This document shows positions 61,464-64,000 of a DNA stretch of 64,000 nt, piece after piece. Source of the DNA: Bordetella parapertussis (GTDB taxonomy: Bacteria > Pseudomonadota > Gammaproteobacteria > Burkholderiales > SG8-41); the NCBI GenBank assembly GCA_945861275.1, contig CAMATZ010000029.1, positions 1 through 64,000 of the forward strand. The letters are read 5' to 3'. The notes below the pieces were generated by a model. It was not told the DNA's origin and searched no databases. It was given only the letters and a program-made list of their open reading frames with translations. Within the stretch, counting starts at the first letter, position 1; every line of letters starts with the position of its first letter. Both the position numbers and the translations under genes were made by a program.

Positions 61464-62661
61464 AAAACTTAAGCCCCGACTTCTCAGCCACGGTGTGCAT
61501 ATCCTTGTCGCCACGACCCGACAGATTCACCAGCAGAATCTGCTCGCGCTTCATGCGCGGCGCCATCTTGGCGGCGTAGGCCAACGCGTGACTGGATTCG
61601 AGCGCGGGAATAATACCTTCGAGCCGGCACAGATCATGGAAGGCCTGCAAAGCTTCATCGTCGGTTATCGACACGTATTCCGCGCGGCCGCAGTCCTTCA
61701 ACCACGCGTGCTCGGGACCCACACCCGGATAATCCAGTCCCGCCGAAATTGAATGGGTTTCGACGATCTGACCATTTTCGTCCTGCAGCAGATACGTGCG
61801 GTTGCCGTGCAGCACGCCCGGCTTGCCGGCCGTCAGCGTGGCCGCATGTTTGCCGCTTTCCAGGCCATGCCCGGCGGCTTCAACGCCAATCAGCCGCACG
61901 CTTGTGTCGGACAGGTACGGATAAAAAATTCCCATTGCGTTCGAGCCGCCGCCAACGCACGCAATCACCGCATCGGGTTGGCGACCGGTCATTTCGGGCA
62001 TCTGCTCGCGCGCTTCGATGCCGATCACCGACTGGAAATCGCGCACCATCATCGGATACGGATGCGGCCCGGCGACAGTACCGATGATGTAATAGGTATT
62101 TTCGACGTTGGTCACCCAGTCGCGCATCGCTTCATTCAGCGCATCCTTGAGCGTTTTGGAACCGCTTTCCACCGGCACCACAGTGGCGCCGAGCAGTTTC
62201 ATGCGGTAGACGTTTTGCGCCTGGCGCTTTATGTCCTCGGACCCCATGTACACCACGCACTCCATGCCATAACGCGCGGCGATGGTCGCGGCCGCCACAC
62301 CGTGCTGACCCGCGCCGGTCTCGGCAATCACGCGCCGCTTGCCCATGCGCCTGGCCAGCATCGCCTGACCAATGACGTTGTTGATTTTGTGCGCGCCGGT
62401 GTGATTCAAATCCTCGCGCTTCAAATAGACTTGTGCGCCGCCGAAATGCTCCGACCAGCGTTTGGCGTGGTACACCGGGCTGGGGCGGCCAACGTAATGC
62501 TTGAGTTCATAGGCGAATTCTCTTTTGAATTCGGCATCGTGCTGGTATTTTTCATATGCCGCGCGCAATTCTTCGAGCGCATCGATCAGCGTCTCGGCAA
62601 CGAATACGCCGCCATACGGCCCAAAATGCCCTTGGGCGTCGGGCAGGTCAACCATCTGCAT
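61462..62661 (-). CDS. trpB: Tryptophan synthase beta chain
   Basis: 399 residues. PLP lysine K92 in [17 protein letters not shown] in [20 protein letters not shown], and the phosphate-binding GGGSNAMG. C-terminal [11 protein letters not shown] is standard. It joins indole and serine. The start ATG at 62661 lies inside the end of trpF (14-base overlap), indicating coupling. Confidence 0.97.
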   Translation of the reverse strand: MQMVDLPDAQGHFGPYGGVFVAETLIDALEELRAAYEKYQHDAEFKREFAYELKHYVGRPSPVYHAKRWSEHFGGAQVYLKREDLNHTGAHKINNVIGQAMLARRMGKRRVIAETGAGQHGVAAATIAARYGMECVVYMGSEDIKRQAQNVYRMKLLGATVVPVESGSKTLKDALNEAMRDWVTNVENTYYIIGTVAGPHPYPMMVRDFQSVIGIEAREQMPEMTGRQPDAVIACVGGGSNAMGIFYPYLSDTSVRLIGVEAAGHGLESGKHAATLTAGKPGVLHGNRTYLLQDENGQIVETHSISAGLDYPGVGPEHAWLKDCGRAEYVSITDDEALQAFHDLCRLEGIIPALESSHALAYAAKMAPRMKREQILLVNLSGRGDKDMHTVAEKSGLKF

Positions 62662-63328
62662 TGCGCACTCCAGTTACAAACGCTGCGATTTTCGCGGCGT
62701 CCTTGATTCCCTTACTTGCCAATCCCGGTGCCAATCCCGTTGCCAATTCACCTGCCAATACTGATGACTCCACACCGCTGGATACATCCACCGCCCACGG
62801 CCTGACGGCCTGGATCGCTGCAGTCACGTTTTCCGGTGTCAGGCCACCGGATAAAACCACTGGCAACGGAAGATTTTTTGGAATCAACGCCCAGTCGAAT
62901 GTCGCACCCGTGCCGCCGTGCGTGCCTTCAACGTAGGCATCCAGCAGCAACGCCTTGGCGTCGTGGTAGGCGCTGGCGTATTGTAACAAATCCACCCCCG
63001 CCCTGACTCGCAATGCCTTGAGATACGGCACACCGCAATGGCGTGAAACCTCGCGGCAATAGGCAGGCGATTCGTCGCCGTGAAATTGCAACAGATCGAC
63101 ACGCGCCACAGCGCACGTTTGTTTCACCGCGTCAGCAGCGGCATCGACAAACAACCCCACGCTCATCACAAATGGCGGTAGCGCGCGTATGAGTTCCGCT
63201 GCGCGCGCGGGCGTGACATGGCGCGGGCTTTTGGCATAAAAATTCAGTCCAATCGCGTTCGCGCCGCAACTCGCGGCGGCCAGCGCGTCCTGGTGGCGCG
63301 TGATGCCGCATATTTTGATCGCCGTCAT
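62648..63328 (-). CDS. trpF: Phosphoribosylanthranilate isomerase
   Basis: 226 residues from the ATG at 63328. [20 protein letters not shown] at the N-terminus contains catalytic Cys, [20 protein letters not shown] has the general acid Asp, and [20 protein letters not shown] the phosphate site. The ATG overlaps the truA stop as ATGA. The last 14 bases overlap trpB. Confidence 0.96.
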   Translation of the reverse strand: MTAIKICGITRHQDALAAASCGANAIGLNFYAKSPRHVTPARAAELIRALPPFVMSVGLFVDAAADAVKQTCAVARVDLLQFHGDESPAYCREVSRHCGVPYLKALRVRAGVDLLQYASAYHDAKALLLDAYVEGTHGGTGATFDWALIPKNLPLPVVLSGGLTPENVTAAIQAVRPWAVDVSSGVESSVLAGELATGLAPGLASKGIKDAAKIAAFVTGVRNADG

Positions 63329-64000
63329 GTCACGTTCTCCAGAGCCAGTGCTGGCGATTTTACCCGCTCGCGCTGGGGCAAGTTCCACACCGCGTCATAG
63401 TCAACGCCGGTGAGGTAGAGTCCCGCCGCATCAAACGTGGGTGCCGCGCGAGTGCGGTCGCACGCGGCAAGCAGTTCAAGCATCCAGGCTGCCGGTTGGC
63501 GGCCACTGCCGATATAAATCAGGCTGCCGACAATGTTACGCACCATATGATGCAAGAATCCGTTGGCACACAAATCAATCGTAAGGTACGGCGTGTGCGT
63601 CTGGATATCCAGACCTGTGAGTGTGCGCACTGGCGATCGCGCCTGGCATTGCGACGAGCGAAATGCGCTGAAATCATGCGTGCCCAGCAAACACGCGGCC
63701 GCCGCACGCATGTGCTCGACATCCAGCGGCGCATGAAACCAGCCCACACGGCCGTGATCGGCCGCAGGCCTCACCGGATGATTCAGCAAAACATAGCGAT
63801 AGCGCCGCGCGGTGGCTGAAAAGCGCGCGCTAAACCCTTGCGGGACACGCTGCGCCCAGGTGACCGCCAAAGCGGGCGGCATCAGTGCATTGACGCCGCG
63901 CACCCACGCCGAATCGGGCCGTTCCACCACGCAATCAAAATGCACCACCTGCGCCAGCGCATGCACGCCCGCGTCGGTGCGACCAGCACATATCGTTGCC
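63325..64000 (-). CDS. truA: tRNA pseudouridine synthase A, N-terminus beyond the window
   Basis: The frame continues through the window edge. The visible part starts ATICAGRTDAGVHALAQVVH, whose Asp is the catalytic residue, and contains RYRYVLLNHPVRPA, FRSSQCQARSPVRTL and NGFLHHMVRNIVGSLIYIGS. Roughly the last 225 residues are present; about 40 residues lie outside. It isomerises U38-U40 in tRNA anticodon stems. First visible gene of the trpF-to-purF block. Confidence 0.95.
   Translation of the reverse strand, partial: ATICAGRTDAGVHALAQVVHFDCVVERPDSAWVRGVNALMPPALAVTWAQRVPQGFSARFSATARRYRYVLLNHPVRPAADHGRVGWFHAPLDVEHMRAAAACLLGTHDFSAFRSSQCQARSPVRTLTGLDIQTHTPYLTIDLCANGFLHHMVRNIVGSLIYIGSGRQPAAWMLELLAACDRTRAAPTFDAAGLYLTGVDYDAVWNLPQRERVKSPALALENVT

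Noticed and set aside
1-64000. tRNA, rRNA, toxin-antitoxin or phage genes
   Set aside because: I looked for tRNA T-loop patterns, rRNA motifs, small paired TA genes and phage structural genes and saw none that hold up.

Overview
The window looks like chromosomal DNA from a free-living betaproteobacterium, probably Burkholderiales or a close environmental relative. Three things point there. The block truA-trpF-trpB-trpA-accD-folC-dedD-cvpA-purF at 55.7-64 kb follows the common betaproteobacterial order. There are eight intact Bug/TctC-type periplasmic binding proteins, a family strongly expanded in this group. The sulfhydrylase gene near 53.5 kb carries a SAM-II riboswitch, a class known from alpha- and betaproteobacteria. 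No tRNA, rRNA, CRISPR array or prophage was seen, and the GC content by eye is fairly even.

Layout. 0-5 kb is plastic DNA: the tail of a possible transposase at the window edge, a ModA-like binding protein without a signal peptide, a complete IS30-family element whose transposase is broken by one in-frame amber codon, two GlcG/HbpS-like proteins, a DUF4286-like protein, and a decayed Bug-protein tail. 4.7-12.4 kb is accessory catabolism on the minus strand: a beta-hydroxyacid dehydrogenase, two Bug proteins, a TauD-like dioxygenase, carboxymuconolactone-decarboxylase-like proteins (one a tandem duplication) and an SDR. 12.4-15.3 kb is the three-gene proton-translocating transhydrogenase (pntAA-pntAB-pntB). 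15.4-22 kb has mutL-miaA, a panE-like reductase, a FAS1/MaoC-type dehydratase and an ammonium transporter. 22-29.6 kb has a GspE/PilB-like ATPase, a MoxR ATPase with its COG3825-type VWA partner, a hypoxanthine/uracil-DNA glycosylase, a membrane-embedded legumain-like (C13) peptidase and a MobA-like nucleotidyltransferase.

29.6-34.3 kb is a plus-strand run: Bug protein, DUF1499, hydroxypyruvate isomerase, tartronate-semialdehyde reductase and a GlcD-like FAD dehydrogenase. This looks like C2/C3 hydroxyacid (glyoxylate) metabolism without a local glyoxylate carboligase. 34.4-43.2 kb mixes a hypothetical protein, gene remnants, an MFS transporter, a ThDP enzyme, two small envelope proteins, an alpha/beta hydrolase, a Bug protein and a VOC protein. 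43.4-48.5 kb has four more Bug proteins and a class II amidotransferase. 48.6-52.2 kb is an isolated Wzz-like plus SLBB export-protein pair. 52.3-64 kb is biosynthetic: the SAM-II-controlled sulfhydrylase, DadA, PaiB-like and the purF-to-truA block.

The best second-look items are the SAM-II aptamer plus terminator; the single-base amber in the IS30 transposase; a recurrent AT-rich motif (core TTGTTTTTAAAA preceded by TAAC) in several intergenic regions; a shared TTACA-TGTAAC palindrome before two PY-rich exported proteins; the C13 peptidase with a YcxB-like N-terminus; and the density of orphan Bug receptors. I found no clear previously undescribed defence or mobile system; the motif family and the MoxR/VWA/C13 neighbourhood come closest.
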